Assembly (NCBI GenBank): GCA_030426515.1
Contig: JAUHYM010000006.1
Span: 1 to 43,649 of the forward strand
Length of the DNA: 43,649 nucleotides
Direction of reading: 5' to 3'
DNA from: Actinomycetes bacterium
GTDB taxonomy: Bacteria > Actinomycetota > Actinomycetes > Actinomycetales > Microbacteriaceae
This document shows positions 1 to 7,778 of the stretch, one piece after another; the first letter of the stretch is position 1, and every line of letters starts with the position of its first letter. The notes under the pieces are model-generated. The model was not told where the DNA came from. It was given only the letters and a program-made list of their open reading frames with translations, and did not search any database. The translations under genes were made by a program, and so were the position numbers.

Positions 1-1
1 C

Positions 2-253
2 GACCTGCACCGACCGATGCTTCGTCTGGATGCCGCGACCGGGTGGCGGACCCCGCCAGGCAGGCGTCAGTACCTTCCGGCGGCGATCGACCGATCCGAC
101 CCGTCGCACTGGAGTGTGCGCCCGGCGACCGCCGGCGGCTCCGGATCGCATCTCGCCGGAGGGCTCGCCCGGGCGCAGGCGTGGGCGGTCGTCCCCGCCG
201 AGACCGACGCTGTCGCCGCGGGCGATCCGGTCGATGTCATGCTGATCTCATGA
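2..253 (+). CDS. moeA: Molybdopterin molybdotransferase MoeA, C-terminal end (partial)
   Basis: Only the last 83 codons are in the window; the 5' part lies outside. MoeA inserts molybdate into adenylylated molybdopterin in the cytoplasm. The visible part matches the C-terminal beta-barrel domain of MoeA: a stretch reading VRPATAGGSGSHLAGGLAR followed by a run of the type AWAVVP...VAAGDPVDVMLI. The gene stops at TGA 251-253, overlapping the ATG of moaC by four bases (ATGA), so the two are translationally coupled. Family assignment rests on the short tail and on the neighbouring Moco genes. Confidence 0.85.
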   Translation, partial: DLHRPMLRLDAATGWRTPPGRRQYLPAAIDRSDPSHWSVRPATAGGSGSHLAGGLARAQAWAVVPAETDAVAAGDPVDVMLIS

Positions 254-723
254 GCTTCACCCACCTGGATGCCGCAGGCCATGCCCGCATGGTCGATGTG
301 ACCGCCAAGCAGCCCACGGTCCGCGCCGCCACCGCACGCGGATTCGTCCACTGCGCGCCCGACGTGGTCGCCGCGCTGCGCGATGGCAGCGTGCCCAAGG
401 GCGATGTGCTCGCCGTAGCGCGGATCGCCGGCATCCAGGCCGCCAAGCGCACGCCGGACCTGCTGCCGCTGGCACACGTCATCGGTGTGCACGGCGCCCA
501 GGTCGATCTCACGATCGAGGACCGCGGCGTCGCGATCGAAGCCACCTGCCGCACCGCGGACCGCACCGGGGTCGAGATGGAGGCGCTCACCTCGGTGTCC
601 GTCGCCGCGCTCACCGTCGTCGACATGGTCAAGGGCATGGACAAGGGCACCGAGATCGAGAACGTGCGGATCGTGCGCAAGGAGGGCGGCCGCTCGGGCA
701 CATGGGTGCGGCCGGGCGAATGA
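250..723 (+). CDS. moaC: Cyclic pyranopterin monophosphate synthase MoaC
   Basis: MoaC is the second enzyme of molybdenum cofactor synthesis and converts the MoaA product, 3',8-cyclo-GTP, to cyclic pyranopterin monophosphate. The 157 residues match the family length. Diagnostic segments are visible: MVDVTAK near the N-terminus, KGDVLAVARIAGIQAAKRT, the LLPLAHVI segment with its active-site-region His, and GVEMEALTSVSVAAL followed by DMVKGMDK. The start ATG at 250 is chosen because it overlaps the moeA stop. A longer reading frame starts at 43, but that would run through moeA in the wrong frame. The 3' end overlaps the mobA start. Confidence 0.96.
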   Translation: MSFTHLDAAGHARMVDVTAKQPTVRAATARGFVHCAPDVVAALRDGSVPKGDVLAVARIAGIQAAKRTPDLLPLAHVIGVHGAQVDLTIEDRGVAIEATCRTADRTGVEMEALTSVSVAALTVVDMVKGMDKGTEIENVRIVRKEGGRSGTWVRPGE

Positions 724-1349
724 TGGGCGCCTCCGACGCGTCGCCCGTGCGCGGATCCTTCGGCGCGATCCTCCTGGCGGGCGGACGCGCCGCGCGCCTC
801 GACGGGATCGACAAGCCGCTCCTCGAGGTCGACGGCGAGTCGCTCCTGGATGCCGCGATCGCGGCGGTCCGCGATGCCGGGGCGGGGACCGTGGTCGGCG
901 TGGGGCCGGACCGCGGACGCGGGATCGTCTGGGCGCGCGAGGACCCGCCGTTCGGCGGCCCCGCCGCAGCCGTCGTCACCGGCGTGTCGGCCCTGGAGCG
1001 GGCAGCCGCCGGATCCGACCTGCCCGGCTGGACGTTCGTGCTGGCGTGCGATCAGCCGCACGTGCGCGCCGCGGTGCGCTTTCTGGCCGAGGCATGCGCG
1101 CTCGTGCCGGAGGACACCGAGGGCCTCTGCGTCGCCGACGCCGCGTCGCGCCCACAGTGGCTGACCGGCATCTACCGGACCACGGTGGTGCGCACCGCCG
1201 CCCGCGCACTGCCCGACGGCGGACGCGATGCACCCGTGCGCGCCCTCATGACCGACCTCGCGATCGCGACCCTGCCCGGTGCCGGCGATCTGTCGGCCGA
1301 CATCGACACGTGGGACGACGCCGCCCGCTTCGGCGCGCGGCAACGCTGA
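720..1349 (+). CDS. mobA: MobA-like molybdenum cofactor guanylyltransferase (NTP transferase)
   Basis: A 209-residue nucleotidyltransferase of the MobA-like NTP transferase fold. MobA attaches GMP to Mo-molybdopterin to make the MGD form used by DMSO reductase-family enzymes, consistent with the FdhF/YdeP-type oxidoreductase nearby. Visible features are the N-terminal nucleotide loop ILLAGGRAARLDGIDKPLL, a PPFGGPAAA segment, and VLACDQPHV, the usual metal-binding LxCD motif. The ATG at 720 overlaps the moaC stop by four bases; a second in-frame ATG at 723 is possible. GTP rather than CTP or another substrate is inferred from context, because MobA-like proteins cannot be separated reliably by eye. 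Confidence 0.85.
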   Translation: MMGASDASPVRGSFGAILLAGGRAARLDGIDKPLLEVDGESLLDAAIAAVRDAGAGTVVGVGPDRGRGIVWAREDPPFGGPAAAVVTGVSALERAAAGSDLPGWTFVLACDQPHVRAAVRFLAEACALVPEDTEGLCVADAASRPQWLTGIYRTTVVRTAARALPDGGRDAPVRALMTDLAIATLPGAGDLSADIDTWDDAARFGARQR

Positions 1350-1428
1350 CCCGGCGCGAACCCATGCCGCCGGCAGCCCTGCGGCGGCGACCCCATGGCA
1401 GGATCGAAGCACGACGAAGGAGCGAACG

Positions 1429-1689
1429 ATGGCCGAGCACCTGCCCCCCGAGGCCCTGGACCACTGGGCCGCCGCCCTGCGCGAGCGGTTCGACCTGTCG
1501 GAGGAGGATGTGCCGATCGCGCTCATCCTCGACCTCGCGCGCGACGTCTCGCACTCGGTGGCGCGCCCGGCCGCGCCGCTGAGCGCCTTCGTCGCGGGCC
1601 TGGCCGCGGGCAGGTCGGGCGGCTCGCCCGATCAGGTGCGCGAAGCGGTCGCCCTGATCACCCAGATGTCCGAAAACTGGAAGGTGTGA
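1429..1689 (+). CDS. DUF6457 family small protein
   Basis: An 86-residue mostly helical cytoplasmic protein of unknown function. It has the pattern of actinobacterial DUF6457 proteins: a W near the N-terminus, then IALILDLARDVSHSVARPAAP, then a LAAGRSGG segment. As I recall, this family is usually found beside mobA-like genes, as here, so a role in cofactor synthesis or insertion is inferred from context only. The start ATG at 1429 is supported by a Shine-Dalgarno run (GAAGGAG) at 1415-1421. Its stop overlaps the moaD ATG by one base (TGATG). Confidence 0.8.
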   Translation: MAEHLPPEALDHWAAALRERFDLSEEDVPIALILDLARDVSHSVARPAAPLSAFVAGLAAGRSGGSPDQVREAVALITQMSENWKV

Positions 1690-1922
1690 TGGCGACCGTC
1701 CGCTACTTCGCCGCCGCCGAGGAGGCCGCGGGACGCGAGCAGGAGGTGCGCGCCGAAGGCACGCTCGGCGCGCTGCGCGATGCGCTCATCGTGGAGTACC
1801 CGACGCTGGGCGGCATCCTGCCCCGCTGCGCCGTGCTCGTCGGCGGGGTTCGGGTCGACGATGCCACCCCGCTCGGCGCCGACGACCTGGTGGACGTGCT
1901 GCCGCCGTTCGCGGGCGGGTAG
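1689..1922 (+). CDS. moaD: Molybdopterin synthase sulfur carrier subunit MoaD
   Basis: A 77-residue ubiquitin-like sulfur carrier. Its C-terminal Gly-Gly (ends PPFAGG) is thiocarboxylated and donates sulfur to cyclic pyranopterin monophosphate within the MoaD2-MoaE2 molybdopterin synthase. The beta-grasp pattern is clear: VRYFAAAEEAAG at the start, then VLVGGVRV and DDLVDVLPPFAGG. It is the last gene of the + strand Moco run and meets its partner moaE tail to tail, with no intergenic base between the two stop codons. Confidence 0.93.
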   Translation: MATVRYFAAAEEAAGREQEVRAEGTLGALRDALIVEYPTLGGILPRCAVLVGGVRVDDATPLGADDLVDVLPPFAGG

Positions 1923-2354
1923 TCAGCCGCCCAGACCCTTCCACGCGGTCGTCCCGTCGGCCTCGACCTGCCGCTTCCAGACCGGCAGGTCGGTCTTGAT
2001 GAGCTCGATCAGCGCCCGGCACACCGTGAACGCGGCGTCGCGATGCGCCGCGGCCACGGCGATCACGACCGCGGCCTCGCCGATCCCCAGGCGTCCCACC
2101 CGGTGGCTGACGGCGATGATCGCGTCGGTGTCGCCCGCGGCCCGCTCGGCGAGCGTGCGCAGCGTCGCCTCGGCGTCGGGATGCGCGGTGTACTCGAGCG
2201 CGACGACCTCGCCGGCGGCATCCGGATCGTGGTCGCGCACCGTGCCGACGAACGTCGTCACCGCTCCTGCCCGACGGTCGTCGACCGCGTCGGTGTGGGC
2301 GGGCAGAGCGATGGGTGTGCCGCTGATGCGAGCGATGCGGATGTCGGTGCTCAC
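1923..2354 (-). CDS. moaE: Molybdopterin synthase catalytic subunit MoaE
   Basis: The 143-residue large subunit of molybdopterin synthase, which uses MoaD thiocarboxylate to build the dithiolene. Family features are the GAVTTFVGTVRDHD segment near residue 30, LEYTAHP, SHRVGRLGIGEAAVVI, and the catalytic Lys region LPVWKRQVEADG. The start is taken as GTG at 2354 because it overlaps the stop of the upstream MogA/MoaB gene (GTGA). The reading frame stays open further upstream, but that would run through the neighbour. It is on the strand opposite moaD, so the two subunits come from converging transcripts. Confidence 0.94.
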   Translation of the reverse strand: MSTDIRIARISGTPIALPAHTDAVDDRRAGAVTTFVGTVRDHDPDAAGEVVALEYTAHPDAEATLRTLAERAAGDTDAIIAVSHRVGRLGIGEAAVVIAVAAAHRDAAFTVCRALIELIKTDLPVWKRQVEADGTTAWKGLGG

Positions 2355-2827
2355 GGGTGATCGCCCCCGCCCAGCTGGTCGATGACATGTGCGGCGACGG
2401 CGAGGATGAGCGGCATGCCCTCGGCGACAGCACGTGGCGATCCGGGCAGGTTCACGATGAGCGCCGTGCCGGTCGTGCCGGCGAGGCCGCGCGTGAGCAG
2501 GGCGTGCGGCGTCTTGTCGGCGCCGGCGCGGCGCAGCTGCTCGCCGATGCCGGGGAGCGGCCGCTCGAGCACGCGGGCGGTGCCTTCGGGGGTCTGGTCG
2601 CGGGGCGCCACCCCGGTGCCGCCCGAGGTCACGATGAGCTGCGCGCCGCCTGCCACCGCCAGACGCAGCGCCGCCTCGACGGCGTCGGCGCCGTCGGGGA
2701 TCACGACCGCGTCGGCGCACGTCCACCCGGCTTCGCGCAGCGCATCGACCGCGACAGGGCCGCTCTGATCGGCGCGGCGGCCGTCGGCGGCCCGATCCGA
2801 CACGGTGAGGACGGCGGCACGGGACAT
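2351..2827 (-). CDS. MogA/MoaB family molybdopterin adenylyltransferase
   Basis: A 158-residue protein of the MogA/MoaB family, which adenylates molybdopterin before MoeA inserts molybdate. The family signature is clear: VLTVSDRAADGRRADQSGP at the N-terminus, the substrate loop LIVTSGGTGVAPRDQTPE near residue 90, and NLPGSPRAV near residue 125. It is coupled to moaE by a four-base GTGA overlap. The ATG at 2827 is preceded by a TAGGGT box with a 6-base spacer and no Shine-Dalgarno, suggesting a leaderless two-gene transcript (mog-moaE). Confidence 0.92.
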   Translation of the reverse strand: MSRAAVLTVSDRAADGRRADQSGPVAVDALREAGWTCADAVVIPDGADAVEAALRLAVAGGAQLIVTSGGTGVAPRDQTPEGTARVLERPLPGIGEQLRRAGADKTPHALLTRGLAGTTGTALIVNLPGSPRAVAEGMPLILAVAAHVIDQLGGGDHP

Positions 2828-2833
2828 GGAACC

Positions 2834-2839
2834 ACCCTA
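2834..2839 (-). promoter_or_regulatory. -10 box of a probable leaderless promoter (MogA/MoaB gene)
   Basis: On the minus strand TAGGGT is followed by 6 bases and then the ATG at 2827. This puts transcription start at about the A of the start codon. There is no Shine-Dalgarno and no recognisable -35 element. Confidence 0.5.
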
Positions 2840-2879
2840 CGAGGCCGAACCTCACCCCACGCACCACGGCCGCGTCCCG

Positions 2880-2885
2880 TAGGCT
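2880..2885 (+). promoter_or_regulatory. -10 box of a probable leaderless promoter (histidine phosphatase)
   Basis: TAGGCT lies 7 bases before the ATG at 2893, the spacing expected if the mRNA begins at the start codon. No Shine-Dalgarno is present. With the opposing box at 2834-2839 it makes a compact divergent promoter of about 65 bases. Confidence 0.5.
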
Positions 2886-2892
2886 CGCGACC

Positions 2893-3504
2893 ATGACCGG
2901 CGGACGACTGTTCCTGCTGCGACACGGCGAGACGACGTGGTCGCGCGATGGTCGGCACACCGGGATCACCGACGTGCCCCTGACCGCCCGCGGGCACAAG
3001 CGCGCGGTCGCGGCGGGCGGTCTCGGCGTGCGTCTGCGCGGCGGGGCCGACCCCGCCCTCGTCCTCTGCAGTCCCCGCACCCGTGCGCGACAGACCGCCG
3101 AGGCGGCGGGACTGCGGGTGGATGCGATCGACGCGCGGCTGCACGAGTGGGACTACGGCGCCTACGAGGGGCTGACGACCCTGCAGATCCGTGAGACCGT
3201 GCCCGACTGGACGATCTGGACGCACCCGTGCCCCGACGGCGAGGATGCCGCGGCGGTGGGCGCCCGCGCGGACGACGTGCTGGCGACCGTGCGGAACGAG
3301 CTGCCCCGCGGTGACGTCGTGCTGGTCGGTCACGGCCACTTCACGCGGGCGCTCATCGCGCGCTGGGTGGAGCTGTCGGCGTCAGACGGCGTGCGCTTCG
3401 CGGCCGATTCGGCGAGCTGGGCGGTGCTCGGCGACGAACGCGGCGTCCCGCGGGCCGACCACATCAACCTGCGCGCCGCCGGCCGCGACTACGACGCGCC
3501 CTGA
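2893..3504 (+). CDS. Histidine phosphatase family protein (phosphoglycerate mutase-like)
   Basis: A 203-residue cytoplasmic phosphatase of the histidine phosphatase superfamily. The catalytic RHG motif is at residues 10-12 (LFLLRHGET), with His11 as the phospho-accepting residue. Further family features are a LCSPRTRARQTAEAAG arginine segment, LHEWDYGAYEG with the acid residue, and the second catalytic His in VLVGHGHFTRALIARW. Spacing resembles the small broad-specificity phosphatases rather than true glycolytic phosphoglycerate mutase. The substrate cannot be read from sequence. The 3' end overlaps the convergent gene at 3489 by 16 bases. Confidence 0.9.
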   Translation: MTGGRLFLLRHGETTWSRDGRHTGITDVPLTARGHKRAVAAGGLGVRLRGGADPALVLCSPRTRARQTAEAAGLRVDAIDARLHEWDYGAYEGLTTLQIRETVPDWTIWTHPCPDGEDAAAVGARADDVLATVRNELPRGDVVLVGHGHFTRALIARWVELSASDGVRFAADSASWAVLGDERGVPRADHINLRAAGRDYDAP

Positions 3505-5084
3505 GCCGCCGGCATCGCCGCGTCGTCGGTGGGTGCGTCCGGTGCGTTCTCGGCCGCGGCGATCTGCTCCGCGGCGGCGGTGATGCGGCTGGCCATGCCG
3601 CCGAAGATGAACGCGTGGAACGGCAGCACCGCCAGCCAGTAGAGGCGTCCGGCCAGCCCCAGCGGAAAGAAGACGGCGCGCTGCTCGTACCGGGAGCCGT
3701 CACCGTCGGGCACCGCCCGCAGCTCCAGCCAGGCCAGCCCCGGCACCTTCATCTCGGCCCGCAGGCGCAGCAGCGTCCCGCGCTCGATCGCCTCCACCCG
3801 CCAGAAGTCCAGCGCGTCGCCCACGGTGAGCCGGTCGCGACTGCGCCGACCACGCGCGAGCCCGATGCCTCCCACCAGCCGATCCATCCATCCGCGGACC
3901 GCCCACAGCAGCGGCGACGAGTACCAGCCGTTCTCGCCGCCGATGCCCTCGATCACGCGCCAGAGCGCGTCGCTGCCGGCGTGCGTGTGGACGGTGCGCT
4001 CATCGGTGTAGACGACGCGACCGGCCCAATCGGGGTCGCTGGGCAGCGGGTCGCTGGGCACCTCCAGCACTTCCGCGTCCTTCCAGCTCGTCTCGACCGC
4101 ATCCTCGCGCACGCGGCCCAGCGCGAACCGCACCGCCTCGCGGTACGGCATCAGGCCGTCGTCCGGCGGGGGGATCAGCGCGTCGATGTCGTCGCTCTTC
4201 ATGACGCACTCGTTCTGCAGCGACTCGACCAGTGGGCGGGCGATCGCGCGCGGGATCGGGGTCACGAGATTGACCCAGTGCGACGCCAGCCGCGGCGTCA
4301 GCACCGGCAGCGCGGCGATCGGACGCTGGCGCAGACCCGCCTCGAGGGCGTAGCCGTTCATCATCTGGCCGTAGCGCAGCACGTCTGGTCCGCCGATGTC
4401 GACGGCGCGATTCACGTCGGAGTCGACCCGCGCCGCCCCCAGCAGGTAGTAGAGCACATCGCGCACCGCGATCGGCTGGATCCGGTTGCGCACCCACCGG
4501 GGCGCGGGCATGTAGGGCAGCACCTCGGTGAGGTGGCGGACCATCTCGAACGACGCGGACCCCGACCCGATGACGACCCCCGCCTGCAGCACGAGGGTCG
4601 GGACGCCGCTCGCCAGCAGCGTCTCCCCCACCTCGACCCGCGACCGCAGGTGCGGCGACAGTTCCGCATCGTCGGGATGCAGGCCGCCGAGGTACACGAT
4701 CCGACCGACCGCGGCGGCGGCCGCGGCCTCGGCGACGATGCGTGCGGCGGTGCGGTCGGTGTCGGCGAAGCGCGATCCCCCGGCCATCGAGTGGATGAGG
4801 TAGTAGAGCACATCCACGCCGTCGACGGCGCGCGCGATGGCGTCGGCGTCGGTCGCGTCGCCCGCGACGACCTCGACATCGTCGTCCCAGCCGAAGGCGT
4901 GCACCCGGCTGGCATCCCGCGCGAGCACCCGCACCGTGTAGCCGGCGCGGCGCAGCCGCGGCACCAGGCGCCCGCCGATGTAGCCGGTCGCGCCGAGGAC
5001 GAGCGCGACCGGTGCGGATCCGTCCTCTCGCGGCCGTGCCTGCAGCGCGGTCTCGGCGCCGGTGGGTATCGTCAGCTCAACCAT
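3489..5084 (-). CDS. NAD(P)-binding Rossmann / DUF2867 fusion protein
   Basis: A 531-residue protein with two parts. Residues about 25-330 form an atypical short-chain dehydrogenase/NmrA-like Rossmann domain, with the nucleotide loop VLGATGYIGGRLV near residue 30, then VLARD and VLYYLIHSM. Residues about 370-510 resemble DUF2867, a START-like domain found fused to such dehydrogenases; hydrophobic stretches such as LPFHAFIFGG lie near the C-terminus. The substrate is unknown. ATG 5084 is chosen because a TACCGT box precedes it by 7 bases and the upstream frame has no better start. It converges with, and slightly overlaps, the histidine phosphatase gene. Confidence 0.82.
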   Translation of the reverse strand: MVELTIPTGAETALQARPREDGSAPVALVLGATGYIGGRLVPRLRRAGYTVRVLARDASRVHAFGWDDDVEVVAGDATDADAIARAVDGVDVLYYLIHSMAGGSRFADTDRTAARIVAEAAAAAAVGRIVYLGGLHPDDAELSPHLRSRVEVGETLLASGVPTLVLQAGVVIGSGSASFEMVRHLTEVLPYMPAPRWVRNRIQPIAVRDVLYYLLGAARVDSDVNRAVDIGGPDVLRYGQMMNGYALEAGLRQRPIAALPVLTPRLASHWVNLVTPIPRAIARPLVESLQNECVMKSDDIDALIPPPDDGLMPYREAVRFALGRVREDAVETSWKDAEVLEVPSDPLPSDPDWAGRVVYTDERTVHTHAGSDALWRVIEGIGGENGWYSSPLLWAVRGWMDRLVGGIGLARGRRSRDRLTVGDALDFWRVEAIERGTLLRLRAEMKVPGLAWLELRAVPDGDGSRYEQRAVFFPLGLAGRLYWLAVLPFHAFIFGGMASRITAAAEQIAAAENAPDAPTDDAAMPAAQGAS

Positions 5085-5091
5085 GGCGACG

Positions 5092-5097
5092 ACGGTA
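5092..5097 (-). promoter_or_regulatory. -10 box of a probable leaderless promoter (SDR/DUF2867 gene)
   Basis: On the minus strand TACCGT is followed by 7 bases and the ATG at 5084. There is no Shine-Dalgarno in the spacer. Confidence 0.45.
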
Positions 5098-5155
5098 CGC
5101 CGAACATCGCCGGGATGACGGGGGTTGACGTGGCGGCAGAATGTCGCTCCGCGGG

Positions 5156-5178
5156 GCGCGCGCCGCCGCGGCGCGCGC
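5156..5178 (-). terminator. GC-rich hairpin just after the molybdopterin oxidoreductase stop
   Basis: Perfect 9-base arms (GCGCGCGCC at 5156-5164 and its complement at 5170-5178) around a 5-base loop, two bases beyond the stop codon at 5180-5182. There is no T tract, as is common for GC-rich actinobacterial terminators. Confidence 0.5.
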
Positions 5179-5179
5179 G

Positions 5180-7612
5180 TCAGGTGCGCCGCTCGAGGCG
5201 GATGATCACCGATTTCGAGGTCGGCGTCCCGCTGACATCCGCCACCGAGTCGAGCGGCACGAGCACGTTCGTCTCGGGGTAGTACGCCGCGGCGTTCCCG
5301 CGGGGTGTCGGGTAGGCGACGATCCGGAAGGCATCGGCACGGCGCTCCTCGACCTCGCCCGAGGGGGCGCGCCACTCCGAGACGAGGTCGACGATCTCGT
5401 CCTCCGCGAACCCGAGCGCCTGGATGTCGGCGCGGTGGACGAGCACGACCCGGCGTCCGTTCGCGATGCCGCGGTAGCGGTCGTCCTTGCCGTAGATCGT
5501 GGTGTTGTACTGGTCGTGCGAGCGCAGGGTCTGCAGCAGCAGCCGGCCGTGCGGGATGAACGGGTACTCGAGCGGGTTGGCGGTGAACTGCGCCTTGCCG
5601 TCGGATGTCGCGAACCGGCGGTCGTCGCGCGGCCCATTGGGCAGGAACAGGGTCCGGCCCTTGTCGATGCGCTGCTCGAACTCGTCGAAGCCGGGCACCA
5701 CCCGCTGGATGTGGGTTCGGATCCGCGCGTAGTCGTGTTCGAGGGCCGCCCAGTCGGCCTGCGGCACGTTCGCGCGCCGGTCGATCGTCGGGGACGCGGG
5801 ACCATCCGCCTGCTCGGGCTCCGGTCGCTCGGCCTGGCCTCGGTCCACATCGGCGGCGTCCGCCGGGGCGGGGGCCGGGGCGGGCGCCTCGCCGGGACGT
5901 GCGGGGAACAGCAGTGCGCACAGCCGCGCGAGGATGGCGACTTCGCTCAGCATCCCGTCTGCGGGCGGCACCAGGCGCCCCCGCGACGAGTGGACCGCGC
6001 CCATGGAGTCCTCGACGGTGACGCGCTGCTCCCGGCCGCCGCGCTCGTCGCGGTCGGTGCGGCCGAGCGTGGGCAGGATGATCGCCCGACGGCCCGTGAC
6101 CACGTGCGACCGGTTGAGCTTGGTCGACACCTGCACCGTCAGCTCGGTGCGGCGCAGCGCCGCTTCGGTCACGTGCGTGTCGGGCGTGGCCGAGACGAAG
6201 TTGCCGCCCATCGCCATGAACACGCGGCTCTTGCCGTCGCGCATAGCGCGGATCGCCTCGACCGTGTCGTAGCCGTGCTCGCGCGGCGCCGAGAACGCGA
6301 ACTCGGCCTCGAGCGCGTCGAGGAACGCATCGGAGGGCTTCTCGTAGATGCCCATCGTGCGGTCGCCCTGCACGTTCGAGTGGCCGCGGACCGGGCAGAC
6401 ACCGGCGCCCGGGCGCCCCACGTTGCCCTGCAGCAGCAGGACGTTGACGACGTCGCGCAGCGTGGCCACCGAGTGCTTGTGCTGGGTCAGGCCCATCGCC
6501 CAGCAGACGATCGTGGAACCGGAGGTGCGCACCGCCTCGCCGACCCGGCGGAGGGCGGTCTCGGGCACGCCGGTGGCGGCGACGAGGTCGCGCCAGACGA
6601 CATCCTGCATCTGCCGCCGGTACGCGTCGAACCCGCTGGTGTGCGCGGCGATGAAGTCGTGATCGATGACTCCCCCGTCGCGCTCCTCGACCTCGAGCAG
6701 GTGCTTTCCGATCGCCTGGAACAGCGCCTGGTCACCGCCGAGGCGGATCTGCACGAACTGGTCGGCGATCTTGGTGCCGCCCAGGATCACGCCTTTCGGG
6801 GTCTGCGGGTTCTCGAACCGGATGAGCCCGGCCTCGGGCAGCGGGTTGACGGCGATGATCTCGGCGCCCCGCGCCTTGGCCTTCTCGAGCGCGCTGAGCA
6901 TGCGCGGGTGGTTCGTGCCGGGGTTCTGCCCGGCGACGATGAGCAGGTCCGCCTCGTGGATGTCGCCGATCGAGACGGTGCCCTTGCCGATGCCGAGCGT
7001 CTGGGTCAGCGCCGACCCGGACGATTCGTGGCACATGTTCGAGCAGTCGGGGAGGTTGTTGGTGCCGAGGCCCCGCACCAGGAGCTGGTAGAGGAAAGCC
7101 GCCTCGTTGGAGGTGCGCCCCGAGGTGTAGAAGATCGCCTCATCCGGGTCGTCGAGCCCGCGCAGGGCGGTCGCGACCTCGCGCAGCGCGTCGTCCCACG
7201 AGATCGGCCGGTAGTGGGTGGCGCCCTCGTCGAGGATCATCGGATCGGTCAGACGCCCCTGCTGACCCAGCCACCAGTCGTCATGCTCGGCGAGCTGCGC
7301 GACCGAGTGCGCGGCGAAGAATTCCGGGGTGACGCGACGCAGCGTGGCCTCCTCGGCGACCGCCTTCGCGCCGTTCTCGCAGAACTCGGCGATGTGCCGC
7401 TTGTCCTCTTCGGGCCAGGCGCATCCGGGGCAGTCGAAGCCGTCCTTCTGGTTGACCTTCGTCAGCGTCTGGATGCTGCGTGCAACGCCCATCTGCTCGA
7501 CGGACATCTGCAGCGCGTGCATCACCGCGGGCACGCCGACCGCGACCTTCTTGCGGTGCGAGACGTGCAGCTTCGTCTCATCGATGTCGTGCTTCGGTGC
7601 CTCGGTGACCAT
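5180..7612 (-). CDS. FdhF/YdeP family molybdopterin-dependent oxidoreductase
   Basis: A cytoplasmic oxidoreductase alpha subunit of 810 residues with no twin-arginine signal. The N-terminal part has a CPGC pair and a third Cys 14 residues later (EFCENG), which may hold an Fe-S centre. It continues with YTSGRTSNEAAFLYQLL, a DCSNMCHESSG segment at the expected place of the molybdenum ligand, AGQNPGTNHPRML, and an FdhF-type C-terminal domain with SHDQYNTTIYG and NGRRVVLVH. An Ala/Pro/Glu-rich linker around residues 550-595 looks like an insertion relative to typical YdeP proteins. Start ATG 7612 is preferred over the longer frame at 7717: GGAAAGG lies about 9 bases before it, and a candidate -10 box falls inside the longer version. 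Its electron acceptor and substrate are unknown. It is probably a client of the Moco genes at 1-2.8 kb. Confidence 0.88.
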   Translation of the reverse strand: MVTEAPKHDIDETKLHVSHRKKVAVGVPAVMHALQMSVEQMGVARSIQTLTKVNQKDGFDCPGCAWPEEDKRHIAEFCENGAKAVAEEATLRRVTPEFFAAHSVAQLAEHDDWWLGQQGRLTDPMILDEGATHYRPISWDDALREVATALRGLDDPDEAIFYTSGRTSNEAAFLYQLLVRGLGTNNLPDCSNMCHESSGSALTQTLGIGKGTVSIGDIHEADLLIVAGQNPGTNHPRMLSALEKAKARGAEIIAVNPLPEAGLIRFENPQTPKGVILGGTKIADQFVQIRLGGDQALFQAIGKHLLEVEERDGGVIDHDFIAAHTSGFDAYRRQMQDVVWRDLVAATGVPETALRRVGEAVRTSGSTIVCWAMGLTQHKHSVATLRDVVNVLLLQGNVGRPGAGVCPVRGHSNVQGDRTMGIYEKPSDAFLDALEAEFAFSAPREHGYDTVEAIRAMRDGKSRVFMAMGGNFVSATPDTHVTEAALRRTELTVQVSTKLNRSHVVTGRRAIILPTLGRTDRDERGGREQRVTVEDSMGAVHSSRGRLVPPADGMLSEVAILARLCALLFPARPGEAPAPAPAPADAADVDRGQAERPEPEQADGPASPTIDRRANVPQADWAALEHDYARIRTHIQRVVPGFDEFEQRIDKGRTLFLPNGPRDDRRFATSDGKAQFTANPLEYPFIPHGRLLLQTLRSHDQYNTTIYGKDDRYRGIANGRRVVLVHRADIQALGFAEDEIVDLVSEWRAPSGEVEERRADAFRIVAYPTPRGNAAAYYPETNVLVPLDSVADVSGTPTSKSVIIRLERRT

Positions 7613-7673
7613 CGTGTCGCGCCTTTCCGCGTCGGCCGACGGCGCAGCGGTGCGTCGGCGGTTCGCTCTCCCC

Positions 7674-7679
7674 AGCCTA
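7674..7679 (-). promoter_or_regulatory. Candidate -10 box for the molybdopterin oxidoreductase gene
   Basis: TAGGCT on the minus strand, about 62 bases before the ATG at 7612. It leaves a short leader containing the GGAAAGG ribosome site. No convincing -35 element is visible. Confidence 0.35.
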
Positions 7680-7757
7680 GGTGTCGCAGGAGCGTCCGCG
7701 GCCGTCACCGTCCGCACGCATTCATTGAACGGAAAGCTGACCGCAGCGACCCTGCGC

Positions 7758-7778
7758 CCGGGCGTCGTGCGGGCCCGG
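7758..7778 (-). terminator. Possible hairpin after the HerA-like gene
   Basis: Arms CCGGGC (7758-7763) and GCCCGG (7773-7778) with a 9-base loop, abutting the stop codon at 7779-7781. It is short and without a T tract, so weak evidence. Confidence 0.3.
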
